Below are positions 52,373 to 60,295 of a stretch of DNA of 64,000 nt, one piece after another (position 1 is the stretch's first letter; each line of letters starts with the position of its first letter). The notes under the pieces were generated by a model. The model was not told the DNA's origin and searched no databases. It saw only the letters and a program-made list of their open reading frames with translations. The stretch is from assembly GCA_017620525.1 (NCBI GenBank), contig JAGAUY010000045.1:89587-153586 (forward strand), in the 5' to 3' direction. The position numbers were made by a program, and so were the translations under genes. The stretch comes from Oscillospiraceae bacterium (GTDB taxonomy: Bacteria; Bacillota; Clostridia; Oscillospirales; Oscillospiraceae).

Positions 52373-53170
52373 TTATACAGGTTGGTAAAGATAGCCAATT
52401 CCCTCCAGAAATTTCCCGCCGTTGAGCAGGAATCTTTTGATATTTCTCTGAAGACTGGTGTTTTCTGGGTATTCTTCCCTGGGCAGTTTGGGATTCTTGA
52501 AAACCCACAGTAACACATCGTTTCCGGGTATGCCAGCTGGTTCCAGTTCAAACATCTCCTGAAAACGCAGGATGTTGGAGGTTTCAGGCAAAAAGTCCCG
52601 GAGCAGGGGAGAGAGCAGCCAGGAGTGGCAGTATACAGCTGTACTTTTATATTCCGGAAACAGGCGGTAAAGCTCTGCAAGTCCTTCCGCAACAGATGGC
52701 CGCAAAACCTTGGGGCGCAGATCTACATCAGTCGGAATATGCAGGCTCACAGCCGGACTGCCGTCCATTGTTGTCAGCTCATATTCCAGCTGGCCGATTC
52801 GAAACAGTTTGCATGATACCTGACGGGGAGTCCAGGATCCGCGGTCAAAACCATAACGTCCGTAGCTTTCCATGTGTTCCCGGACAAAACGTGAGAATGC
52901 TGCCATGGTATCGACATAAATGATCTCGGAAATCCCCAAACGGTCATACTCGGCTTTTGCTTTCATTGCGCATCGGAGCATACAGCATAGACGCCGGAAT
53001 CCTCCCGGATCTTCCCCAAGAGATTCTTTCAGTAATTCCAGTCCCTCGGTCCAGGATTCTTCGTGCATCAGCAGTTCAAGACAGGGATAAAGCTCCAGTT
53101 TGCTGTGGATATCCACGAGCTTTCCAGTAACTTCTTCCGGCATATTGATCAGACGGCAAAGCTGTTCCAT
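52373..53170 (-). CDS. GNAT-like acyltransferase domain protein
   Basis: A 265-residue soluble protein. The middle and C-terminal parts (FSRFVREHMESYGRYGFDRG, then WTPRQVSCKLFRIGQLEYEL, and VSLHIPTDVDLRP) match my memory of Firmicute proteins with paired NAT_N and GNAT_C acyltransferase-like domains. The donor and acceptor are unknown. It starts at ATG directly behind AAGGAGG and has its own terminator. The neighbourhood of peptidoglycan-sugar genes is suggestive, but it is transcribed away from them. Confidence 0.75.
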   Translation of the reverse strand: MEQLCRLINMPEEVTGKLVDIHSKLELYPCLELLMHEESWTEGLELLKESLGEDPGGFRRLCCMLRCAMKAKAEYDRLGISEIIYVDTMAAFSRFVREHMESYGRYGFDRGSWTPRQVSCKLFRIGQLEYELTTMDGSPAVSLHIPTDVDLRPKVLRPSVAEGLAELYRLFPEYKSTAVYCHSWLLSPLLRDFLPETSNILRFQEMFELEPAGIPGNDVLLWVFKNPKLPREEYPENTSLQRNIKRFLLNGGKFLEGIGYLYQPV

Positions 53171-53368
53171 AAATCCTCCTTATCCGTGCAGCATCGGGTT
53201 TTGATGTGTATTTTGGATGTTTTCTCTATTGTACCGGTTTCCATTCTGTGAAGCCATTGGCTGGATTACTAAAAAGGAGTGTTCGGTTTTGGCTGTTTTG
53301 ACAATTGTCTTGTGAACAATTATGCCGTATATCTGCTGAAGATGATTTCGGTACCATGGAATCCAGAA

Positions 53369-53391
53369 TTTGAAAGAAACTTTATTTCAAA
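53369..53391 (+). promoter_or_regulatory. Inverted repeat, candidate operator
   Basis: TTTGAAA and TTTCAAA form a perfect 7-bp inverted repeat with a 9-nt centre, 14 nt upstream of the -35 box of the murQ promoter. Size and position suit an activator or repressor site, for example an RpiR-type amino-sugar regulator. No regulator gene is near. Confidence 0.4.
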
Positions 53392-53405
53392 AATATCCAA
53401 TTTTC

Positions 53406-53434
53406 TTGACACAAAATACTTTTTGGTTTACTAT
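53406..53434 (+). promoter_or_regulatory. Promoter of murQ
   Basis: TTGACA (53406-53411), a 17-nt spacer and TACTAT (53429-53434). Transcription would begin near 53441, leaving an unusually long leader of about 150 nt. Confidence 0.8.
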
Positions 53435-53461
53435 TACCTTAAACAGATCGTTTTCAAATTC

Positions 53462-53555
53462 ATCTCCCGCGGCAATGACGTCTTTTGGAAGGTATCACGC
53501 TTACAGTCTCCATGAGTAGTGGTGACTGCTGCATAGGTTGCCGCAGCTCGGAGAT
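53462..53555 (+). ncRNA. Structured leader RNA of murQ, unclassified
   Basis: Nested complementary segments suggest a folded RNA: ATCTCC (53462-53467) pairs with GGAGAT (53550-53555); inside it GCGGCAA (53469-53475) pairs with TTGCCGC (53538-53544); inside that CAGTC-CCA (53504-53512) pairs with TGG-GACTG (53520-53528). The outer stem is 13 bp with an asymmetric bulge. A region of about 28 nt (53476-53503) is left for further structure or ligand binding. No T-box, TPP, SAM, purine or glmS-like consensus is evident. The outer arm lies about 20 nt before the murQ Shine-Dalgarno, so it could influence translation or transcription. Confidence 0.5.
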
Positions 53556-53590
53556 CATTCATTCTGGTATAGCATGGAGGAACAATCAAG

Positions 53591-54487
53591 ATGGTTGAAC
53601 TGCACCGAATTGCCACTGAGCAGCGTAATCCCAACACCATGAACATAGACTCCCTGTCCACTCTAGATATGGTAAAGCTTATCAATCAGGAGGATCACAA
53701 GGTTGCTGAAGCGGTCAGTTTGGTGACAGACCGGATCGCCCAGGCAGTGGATGTGATTGCCGAACGGTTAAAGAACGGCGGCCGTCTGATTTACTGCGGT
53801 GCCGGTACCTCCGGCCGCCTGGGTATTCTGGATGCCGTGGAATGTCCTCCGACTTACTCTACTGATCCCGAGATGGTTCAGGGTTTGATTGCAGGTGGCT
53901 ATCCTGCCATCTTTAAGGCGGTGGAAGGTGCAGAGGACAGCAGAGAACTGGGTGTGGAGGATATGAAGAGCATCGGTTTTTCTGCCGCAGATGTGCTGGT
54001 TGGTGTTGCAGCTTCCGGACGGACTCCGTATGTTCTGGGCAGCATGGAGTATGCCAGAGAACTTGGCGCATCCACAGTGTCCGTTACCTGCTGCCCAGGT
54101 AGCGCGCTGGACTGCCTTGCTGATATTGGTATTGCTCCGGCTCCCGGTCCTGAGGTTGTAACCGGTTCTACCCGTATGAAATCCGGCACTGCGCAGAAAA
54201 TGGTGCTGAATATGCTCTCCACCGGTGCCATGATCAAGTTGGGAAAAGTTTACGGAAACCTGATGGTGGATGTGAAACCCTCCAACGAAAAGCTGATCCG
54301 CCGTTGTGTAACGATTGTCTGTGCTGCCACCGAATGCAGCGAAGAAGCGGCGACTGCAGCTCTGGAAGCATGCGCATATCGTCCTAAAATTGCGATCGTT
54401 ATGGTCCTCATGGGGGTCGGTGCCGCGGAGGCACAGGCATTGCTGAGCCGCACTGATGGCCGTATTGCCGAAATTATTGGGAACTAA
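53591..54487 (+). CDS. murQ: N-acetylmuramic acid 6-phosphate etherase
   Basis: A 298-residue SIS-domain enzyme that cleaves the lactyl ether of MurNAc-6-phosphate, giving GlcNAc-6-phosphate and D-lactate. The family marks are TEQRNPNTMNIDSLSTLDMV at the start, IYCGAGTSGRLGILDAVECP, VGVAASGRTPYVLG and STRMKSGTAQKMVLNML. It acts in the cytoplasm. The start ATG follows GGAGG. It is the central enzyme of peptidoglycan-sugar recycling, with anmK, nagZ and a MurNAc kinase downstream, and has its own regulated-looking promoter region. Confidence 0.97.
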   Translation: MVELHRIATEQRNPNTMNIDSLSTLDMVKLINQEDHKVAEAVSLVTDRIAQAVDVIAERLKNGGRLIYCGAGTSGRLGILDAVECPPTYSTDPEMVQGLIAGGYPAIFKAVEGAEDSRELGVEDMKSIGFSAADVLVGVAASGRTPYVLGSMEYARELGASTVSVTCCPGSALDCLADIGIAPAPGPEVVTGSTRMKSGTAQKMVLNMLSTGAMIKLGKVYGNLMVDVKPSNEKLIRRCVTIVCAATECSEEAATAALEACAYRPKIAIVMVLMGVGAAEAQALLSRTDGRIAEIIGN

Positions 54488-54499
54488 CCAAACATAATA

Positions 54500-54524
54500 C
54501 CCCTGCTGTTTGCAACAGCAGGGG
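54500..54524. terminator. Convergent hairpin between murQ and anmK
   Basis: An 11-bp perfect stem CCCCTGCTGTT / AACAGCAGGGG with a TGC loop. It lacks a strong U-tract on both sides but sits exactly between two convergent stops. Confidence 0.75.
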
Positions 54525-54530
54525 ATATCC

Positions 54531-55703
54531 TTATAAATTGATCCGTCCCATGACGACGCCGTGTTTGGCACCGGTGGCGGAGGGGGCGTTGTTGCTGATT
54601 CCAAATAGCGCTTCGTTTGCAAGAACCGCGAAAGCAACAGCCTCTTTGGCATCGCTGTCCAGTCCGAGGTCCTCCTGGGTCTGTACGTTTACTTCCGGTA
54701 GTGCCTCCTGTAAAAAACGCAGAAGCGTCGGATTGCGGCTTCCGCCGCCACCAATTACCAACCTCTGAGGGAGCCTGGGGGCGAAGCGGCGCAGGCTCAA
54801 GGCAATGGTCTCGGCCGTAAAAGCTGTAGCAGTAGCCAGGATATCCACCAGAGAATGCTTGCCGGCAGACAGAAGCTTTTGCACATATTCTGAGCCGTAG
54901 TATTCACGGCCTGTTGTTTTAGGCGGCTCTTTTTTAAGATATGGATCATCCAGCATCCATTGCAGCAATTCCGGGATGACGGTTCCGGAGGCAGCAAGTC
55001 TTCCGCCGTCGTCATAGTTCTGTTTTCCCTCGGTGATCATCATTGCCAGTGCATCCATGACCATGTTTCCGGGACCTGTATCAAAGGCTGTTACCTCATC
55101 CAGCGTACATCCGGCCGGGAGCAGCGTCAGGTTACCAATACCGCCGATGTTCTGGAGGGCAACATCCTCAGTTTCACTGCGGTAGAGCAGAAATTCGGTG
55201 TAAGGCACCAGCGGCGCACCAAGACCGCCTGCTGCCATATCTCTGATTCGAAAATCGCTGACGACAGGGCAGCTGAATTCTTCAGCCAGGAAAGAAGGGT
55301 CGCCAATTTGCAGTGTACCGCGGATCACGGTGTTCAGATAATCTGTGTTTTCCGGAATGTGGTAAACTGTCTGACCATGACATCCGATCAGATCTATCCT
55401 ATCTGTTCCGGTTTTCCGCAGCAGCTCGTGGACCGCCCGGGCATACAGCATTCCCAGGTGGGTTGCCAGCAGACAAACCTCTCTGGTTCCACCATGTTCG
55501 CCTGTACAGATATTCAAAACGGCTTGGCGGGTAGCGTTATCAAAGGGCAAAAAGTGAAAGCCAAGCTGATCAACTTTGGTGGAAAGGCCGCTTCCGGTGA
55601 TTCTGGTGAGTACAGCATCAATGCCGTCGGCAGATGTTCCGCTCATCAGACCTACGACCAACCGGGAGGGCTTATTCCAAAGCTCAATAATCGGATGATC
55701 CAT
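54531..55703 (-). CDS. anmK: Anhydro-N-acetylmuramic acid kinase
   Basis: A 390-residue sugar kinase of the ASKHA fold that opens the 1,6-anhydro ring of anhMurNAc and phosphorylates it to MurNAc-6-phosphate, the substrate of MurQ. The N-terminal GLMSGTSADGIDAVL and the later AAGGLGAPLVPYTEFLLY, NIGGIGNLT and FDTGPGNMVMDAL are the family signatures. It is cytoplasmic. It is coded opposite to murQ and nagZ, starting from the same intergenic region as nagZ. Anhydro sugars are made by lytic transglycosylases, so the enzyme implies scavenging of such fragments. Confidence 0.97.
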   Translation of the reverse strand: MDHPIIELWNKPSRLVVGLMSGTSADGIDAVLTRITGSGLSTKVDQLGFHFLPFDNATRQAVLNICTGEHGGTREVCLLATHLGMLYARAVHELLRKTGTDRIDLIGCHGQTVYHIPENTDYLNTVIRGTLQIGDPSFLAEEFSCPVVSDFRIRDMAAGGLGAPLVPYTEFLLYRSETEDVALQNIGGIGNLTLLPAGCTLDEVTAFDTGPGNMVMDALAMMITEGKQNYDDGGRLAASGTVIPELLQWMLDDPYLKKEPPKTTGREYYGSEYVQKLLSAGKHSLVDILATATAFTAETIALSLRRFAPRLPQRLVIGGGGSRNPTLLRFLQEALPEVNVQTQEDLGLDSDAKEAVAFAVLANEALFGISNNAPSATGAKHGVVMGRINL

Positions 55704-55826
55704 AAAATATCAACCCCTTTTTTCTTCAGTTTATCAAAAAACAAATGGATGTCAAGCCGGCAATCATTCCTCAATGATCATATCCGGGAATGACAGATCC
55801 CTATATTATGCAAAGGAGCTACCGAT

Positions 55827-57359
55827 ATGGAAATGACCGTCAGACAGATGCTTGGTCAGAAAATGATCTTTGGTTTTCATGGAACTGAACTTCCTGAAGA
55901 GTTTATAGAACTGATCCGGGAGTACCAGATTGGCAATGTGATTTTGTTTCTTCGCAATGTGGAAAGTGCTTCCCAACTGCGTCGGCTCTGCGGCGAGATC
56001 CAGTCCCTGGTGCTGGAAGTTACCGGCTATCCTGCGTTCATTGTGATTGATCAGGAAGGCGGCATTGTCAGCCGTCTTCCGGACGATGCGGTAAACGTCC
56101 CCTCCGCCATGGCAGTTTCTGCCACAAATGAGCCGGAAAATGCCCGCATCGCTGCTGAGATTACCATTCGGCAGCTTCGCGGACTGGGCGTCAACTTTAA
56201 TATGGCTCCTGTTCTGGATATCAATTCCAATCCCTCGAATCCAGTGATCGGTGTGCGGAGCCTGGGCGATGACCCGCAGCAGGTTGCTCTTTTTGCACAG
56301 AATGCCGTCCAGGCTTATAAAAATACCGGTGTGTTTTGCTGTGGTAAGCATTTTCCGGGACATGGTGATACCAGTGTGGACTCTCATCTGGGACTGCCCA
56401 GGATTGAAAAAACGGTGGAGGAACTGGAGCAGATGGAGCTGGTTCCATTCCGCAGATGCATTGATGCGGGGATTCCTGCCATCATGTCCAGCCACATTTT
56501 ATTCCCGAATATTGAAAAAGAGGATATTCCAGCCACCATGTCCCGAACCATCATCACGGATCTTCTGAAAAAGAAACTGGGTTTCCGGGGATTGGTATTT
56601 TCGGACTGCCTTGAAATGGCAGCGATTCAGGAGTATTATGGGAGTGCCAATGGCATGGTGGCTGCAATCAAGGCCGGCGTCGATCTGGCGGAGATCTCCG
56701 CTTCCCTGAATCTGATGTGGGATGCTGCAAAGGCTGTCAATGAAGCTGCCGCAAACGGTGAATTTGACATGGAGGAAATCCGCGAATCCGTTGAAAAGAT
56801 CCTGTCAGTCAAGAAAGCTATGGTGGTGCAGCCAGAGCCATTGTTCTGTAATCGTCCTGAAGATCATAAGGCTGTGGAGATTATGCACCGAAATGCCATT
56901 ACCCATTGCAGCGGAACGGTGCCGATGTTGGATGAAAGCACATTCTTCTGTGGCTGCGCTGTTTACCGTGCTTCTCTGGTTGGGAACTCGGAGTCTGCGG
57001 TTCTTCCGTTCCCGGAGCATATGGCTACCGCATTTGGCGGTGAAGGTGTGGTTACTTCAAAGGATCCACAGGATGCAGAGATCCGTGCGGTGGTGGAGGC
57101 TGCATCCCGGTACAGAAGAATTGTGCTGGGCACCTGCAACGCCCATTTGTATCCCGGTCAGCTGGCCATGGCAAAAGCGCTGGCAGCTACCGGTAAGGAA
57201 CTTACCGTTGTTGCACTGCGGAATCCCTACGATATTCCACTGCTGCCTGATTGTGCATGCAAGATTGCAGCCTACGACTATTCCGCTGCCTGCTTTAAGG
57301 CATTGGAGGATGTGTTCCGCGGTGGTACCATGACTGGCAGATTGCCGGTCAAGCTGTGA
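55827..57359 (+). CDS. nagZ: NagZ-type beta-N-acetylglucosaminidase (GH3)
   Basis: A 510-residue GH3 hydrolase that removes GlcNAc from the non-reducing end of GlcNAc-MurNAc. The catalytic domain (about 1-330) has DQEGGIVSRL, FNMAPVLDIN, the NagZ signature KHFPGHGDT with its histidine (about 172-180) and FSDCLEMAAI, where the aspartate is the nucleophile. A further 160 residues form a second alpha/beta domain as in longer Gram-positive enzymes. There is no signal peptide, so it acts in the cytoplasm, unlike the secreted Bacillus NagZ. It starts at ATG after AAAGGAG; the kinase gene follows after 9 nt. Confidence 0.93.
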   Translation: MEMTVRQMLGQKMIFGFHGTELPEEFIELIREYQIGNVILFLRNVESASQLRRLCGEIQSLVLEVTGYPAFIVIDQEGGIVSRLPDDAVNVPSAMAVSATNEPENARIAAEITIRQLRGLGVNFNMAPVLDINSNPSNPVIGVRSLGDDPQQVALFAQNAVQAYKNTGVFCCGKHFPGHGDTSVDSHLGLPRIEKTVEELEQMELVPFRRCIDAGIPAIMSSHILFPNIEKEDIPATMSRTIITDLLKKKLGFRGLVFSDCLEMAAIQEYYGSANGMVAAIKAGVDLAEISASLNLMWDAAKAVNEAAANGEFDMEEIRESVEKILSVKKAMVVQPEPLFCNRPEDHKAVEIMHRNAITHCSGTVPMLDESTFFCGCAVYRASLVGNSESAVLPFPEHMATAFGGEGVVTSKDPQDAEIRAVVEAASRYRRIVLGTCNAHLYPGQLAMAKALAATGKELTVVALRNPYDIPLLPDCACKIAAYDYSAACFKALEDVFRGGTMTGRLPVKL

Positions 57360-57368
57360 GGTAACGAT

Positions 57369-58250
57369 ATGTTTATTGCTGGAATTGACGGCGGCGGCAC
57401 CCATACACGCATTGAACTGCGTGATATGGCGAACTGTCTGATCCGCCGGGGCGAATTTGGTCCATTCAATCTCAACTCCATCGGCGTGGATGCTTTCCGC
57501 AGACTTCTGCACGAGGTCTTTGATTGGTGCGGTAGCATGGAATGCTGTGAGCGATTGTGCATTGGCGCTGCTGGTATTTCCAATCCCAGAGTTCGCTCAA
57601 TCCTCGCCGAGGAACTGGAACGTTCCGGATTTCGGGGAAAGTGGATACTTTGCGGTGACCAGGAAATTGCCCTTCGCGGGGCTATGGATGGGGCCGGCGC
57701 GGTCGTGATCTCGGGAACCGGTTCCATATGCTTCGGCAAAAACGAGGCAGGGGAGACTTCCCGCAGCGGTGGTTTTGGCCATCTGATCGATGACGGAGGC
57801 AGCGGCTATGCGATCGGCCGGGATGTCCTCGCAAGTGCTGTCCGTACAATCGATGGGCGAGTGAAGGATTCAGAGATTCTTCAGGCTGTCTGCACATATC
57901 TTGGCGGTAAACCGGAAGCAATCGTTCCCTTTGTATATCATCCTGAGACGGATAAATCTGCAATTGCACGGTTTTCTCACATTGCGTTGGATTTGGCACA
58001 AAGGGATGATCCGGAAGCACTTCGAATCCTGAATACGGAAGCGAAGGAGCTTTCAGAGCTGGTGTGTGCGGTGCAGGATCGGCTGGAAATGCATCCTTGC
58101 CGGATTGCTCTGTTGGGGGGACTTCTTGAAGCAAATAATCCCTACCGAGGTATAGTTTCCAGGGAGCTTTCCAAGCTGGGTACAGTGATTGCCCCTGCCC
58201 ACAATGCACTATGGGGCGCTGCACAGATGGCCTGGGAATTGGAACATTGA
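57369..58250 (+). CDS. MurNAc/GlcNAc kinase, BadF/BadG type (MurK-like)
   Basis: A 293-residue ASKHA kinase. The ATP-site motifs are IAGIDGGGTHTR (phosphate 1), VVISGTGSICFG (phosphate 2) and GGFGHLIDDGGSGYAIGRD, the hallmark of the BadF/BadG/GlcNAc kinase group, with LLGGLL near the C-terminus. The clostridial enzyme MurK of this group phosphorylates both MurNAc and GlcNAc at O6. Here it is paired with NagZ, whose two products are exactly these sugars, so the same dual role is likely. It is separated from nagZ by 9 nt and followed by a strong terminator. Confidence 0.88.
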   Translation: MFIAGIDGGGTHTRIELRDMANCLIRRGEFGPFNLNSIGVDAFRRLLHEVFDWCGSMECCERLCIGAAGISNPRVRSILAEELERSGFRGKWILCGDQEIALRGAMDGAGAVVISGTGSICFGKNEAGETSRSGGFGHLIDDGGSGYAIGRDVLASAVRTIDGRVKDSEILQAVCTYLGGKPEAIVPFVYHPETDKSAIARFSHIALDLAQRDDPEALRILNTEAKELSELVCAVQDRLEMHPCRIALLGGLLEANNPYRGIVSRELSKLGTVIAPAHNALWGAAQMAWELEH

Positions 58251-58251
58251 T

Positions 58252-58286
58252 AAAAGGGCTGACTCAGAAGTGAGTCAGCCCTTTTT
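58252..58286. terminator. Bidirectional terminator
   Basis: A 15-bp perfect stem AAAAGGGCTGACTCA / TGAGTCAGCCCTTTT with a GAAG loop. It ends the nagZ-kinase operon on the + strand and the YesL operon on the minus strand. Confidence 0.92.
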
Positions 58287-58907
58287 GAATTTCTTTTTGT
58301 CGGATAGTTCTTCCAGCGGTTTCAGGATCTTCTGCATCATATCGGCCGAAAAATGGAATACTACAGAAAAACCGAACAGGATCCAGATAAAACCGAACTG
58401 AAGAAATTCATATGGTATCAATAGGAACAAAATGACTGGTGAGAGGATCAGCAAAAAATTCAGAACAACCCAGCCAAGGCGCAGGACCAGAAGAATGACT
58501 GCGTTTCGCAGGTAAGCAAACCAGCCGTTGCGGAAACGGGCGATTTGAGGATAGATCAGGGAAAATACAAGTGTTACCAGAACCAGCAGTATTGCCGCAA
58601 TGATCTTGAAGAGCAGGGGCAGTGTAAGAAACAGGGACAATCCCAGGCTGAAAGACATAAAGATCTGAACCAGCCAGAAGAGGGTGCTTGTTTTCAAATT
58701 ATGCCACCATGCTTTGAAGAATGGCCGGATGGTGCCGCTTCCTTCATTTCGGTGTCTTCGTCCCATGACGGTATACATAGCGGTATTGGATGCGCCAATG
58801 GTGACAATTGGAAGGCTGGCAACGATCCAGCACAAGTTCAGCAGCATCATTTCACCAAAGGAAGTCATGACTTTCGTGAATTTGGAATCGGGGGAAAAGA
58901 AGTTCAT
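58275..58907 (-). CDS. YesL family (DUF624) membrane protein
   Basis: A 210-residue protein with five membrane helices in the DUF624/YesL pattern: a first helix after the short N-terminal stretch with NLCWIVASLPIVTIGASNTAM, shown by NLCWIVASLPIVTIGASNTA, a charged loop, and later hydrophobic segments. YesL proteins occur with LplABC-type sugar importers in many Firmicutes, but their role is unknown. The start overlaps the stop of the serine hydrolase by 4 nt, so both are one operon read toward the kinase gene. The ABC importer lies just beyond on the other strand. Confidence 0.9.
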   Translation of the reverse strand: MNFFSPDSKFTKVMTSFGEMMLLNLCWIVASLPIVTIGASNTAMYTVMGRRHRNEGSGTIRPFFKAWWHNLKTSTLFWLVQIFMSFSLGLSLFLTLPLLFKIIAAILLVLVTLVFSLIYPQIARFRNGWFAYLRNAVILLVLRLGWVVLNFLLILSPVILFLLIPYEFLQFGFIWILFGFSVVFHFSADMMQKILKPLEELSDKKKFKKG

Positions 58908-59971
58908 AAATGGATCTCCTGGGTATTGATTTGGCAGGACAGCAGCCGGCTGGCCTCTGCCGCAGCTGCATTGTGAATTAATGAACGCATTCGGATAAAT
59001 CTAGTATTTGCGCGGGTAGGACATACCCGATTGGTCAGCAGTACGACCCATAGACCGGTATCGGGATCGATGGCGATGCTGGTTCCGGTAAAGCCGGTAT
59101 GTCCATAAGCCCGGGGACTCATCAGATCACCCAGAAAATTCCTGGGACTGCCGGTCAGATTGAATCCAAGTCCCCGGAATTCACCGGCGGACTGGGGTGT
59201 ACGGTTTATCAGCGCGGCTTGGAGCATGGCAGGGGAGAGGTAAGTAAAGCCATTGTCCAGTTTACCGCCGTTAGCCAGCATTTTCGTAAAAATGATCATA
59301 TCATTAAGATTGCTGAACACACCGGAATTGGCGGAAATCCCCCCGAGAAAACGGGCATTTTCATCATGGACGATGCCTTGAAGGAGCTTCCCGGAAATGG
59401 GATCCATTTCCGTGGGGACAATATCGCCTGAAGGGTGATAGCCGGTCTGATTCATTCCAAGCGGGGAGAAGACATAATTTTGCGCCAATTGATCCAGAGG
59501 GGTACCGCCTACCTGTTCCAGGATTTTTCCCAGCAGTATATATCCCATGCAGCTGTAGACTGGAGCGAGTCCTGGGGTATGGATCAGTGGATGCTCAAGA
59601 ATAACACTCAGCGCATCTGCAGGATCGGCTGTGAACTCTGAAAGAAGAAAGTGATCAGAAATTCCGCTGGTGTGCGTCAGCAGATGCAATATGGTGATAT
59701 CACGCTTATCTGCGGGAGCATCCGGACAGAAATCCGCCACGGTGTCATACAGGCGAAGTAGTCCGTCTTCGATAAAACGAAAAGCGATCATAGTGGGACT
59801 CACGATTTTCGTAAGACTTGCAATGTCAAACAGGGAAGTGTCTGTGCAGCTGCCATAGGTTTTCTTCAGATACAGTATCTGTCCGACGCCTATAGCCAGC
59901 GCTGCGCTGGGATATGCACCCTGTTCAAGGCCCTGACAGATGAGATGATCAACCTGATGAAATACCTCCAT
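58904..59971 (-). CDS. Serine hydrolase, beta-lactamase family (AmlB/YbbE-like)
   Basis: A 355-residue enzyme with the PBP-like fold: SxxK as S52-L-T-K55, YSC in VYSCMGYILLG for the YxN motif and GHTGFTG for the KTG motif near residue 305. There is no signal peptide, so it is cytoplasmic. A member of the same broad family (YbbE/AmlB) belongs to the murQ-nagZ cluster of Bacillus, so a role on muropeptide fragments is likely, though the exact bond cut is unknown. The start at 59971 follows AGGAGGA; the longer frame upstream has no site. Confidence 0.88.
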   Translation of the reverse strand: MEVFHQVDHLICQGLEQGAYPSAALAIGVGQILYLKKTYGSCTDTSLFDIASLTKIVSPTMIAFRFIEDGLLRLYDTVADFCPDAPADKRDITILHLLTHTSGISDHFLLSEFTADPADALSVILEHPLIHTPGLAPVYSCMGYILLGKILEQVGGTPLDQLAQNYVFSPLGMNQTGYHPSGDIVPTEMDPISGKLLQGIVHDENARFLGGISANSGVFSNLNDMIIFTKMLANGGKLDNGFTYLSPAMLQAALINRTPQSAGEFRGLGFNLTGSPRNFLGDLMSPRAYGHTGFTGTSIAIDPDTGLWVVLLTNRVCPTRANTRFIRMRSLIHNAAAAEASRLLSCQINTQEIHL

Positions 59972-60295
59972 TTTGGTTCCTCCTGTGTTCAGATTCCAAT
60001 GGTGAGTGTAATTAATGTGATGATATCCCATTAACAGGGAAAAGTCAAGAAATGCAGATGAGCCAGTATTCCGGTTTAATCCAGAATGGATTGGGATAAT
60101 TCAACAAAAACATCTGGTTAATAATGGTCAAAATACCAAATATGTTGGCTAAATTGTATTTGAAGTTGACAAGAAATCCAATTGTGTATTATGATTATAT
60201 TATGAAACAAAGTTCTGAATTTCAAGACGAATAATGTCATAAAAATTTCAGAATGGTTTCGAAATGCCTTTCGGCAACAACAAGGAGGAAACAGA
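59972..60295 (+). other. Divergent intergenic region before the ABC operon
   Basis: This 324-nt gap has no gene. It must hold the minus-strand promoter of the serine hydrolase and the + strand promoter of the ABC operon (60166). The leader after the latter is about 95 nt; no clear fold is seen in it. Confidence 0.5.
60166..60195 (+). promoter_or_regulatory. Promoter of the ABC importer operon
   Basis: TTGACA (60166-60171), an 18-nt spacer and TATGAT (60190-60195). Confidence 0.7.

Larger units (their letters stand above)
53171..53590 (+). other. Regulatory region upstream of murQ
   Basis: This 420-nt gap has no convincing gene. It holds an inverted repeat at 53369, a strong promoter at 53406 and a structured leader at 53462, each listed separately. 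A 78-codon frame at 53279-53515 crosses all three and has no proper start site, so it is not taken as a gene. Confidence 0.6.

Noticed and set aside
53279-53515. 78-codon frame before murQ
   Set aside because: It crosses the promoter and the structured leader, and its start sits on the GGAG without spacing.
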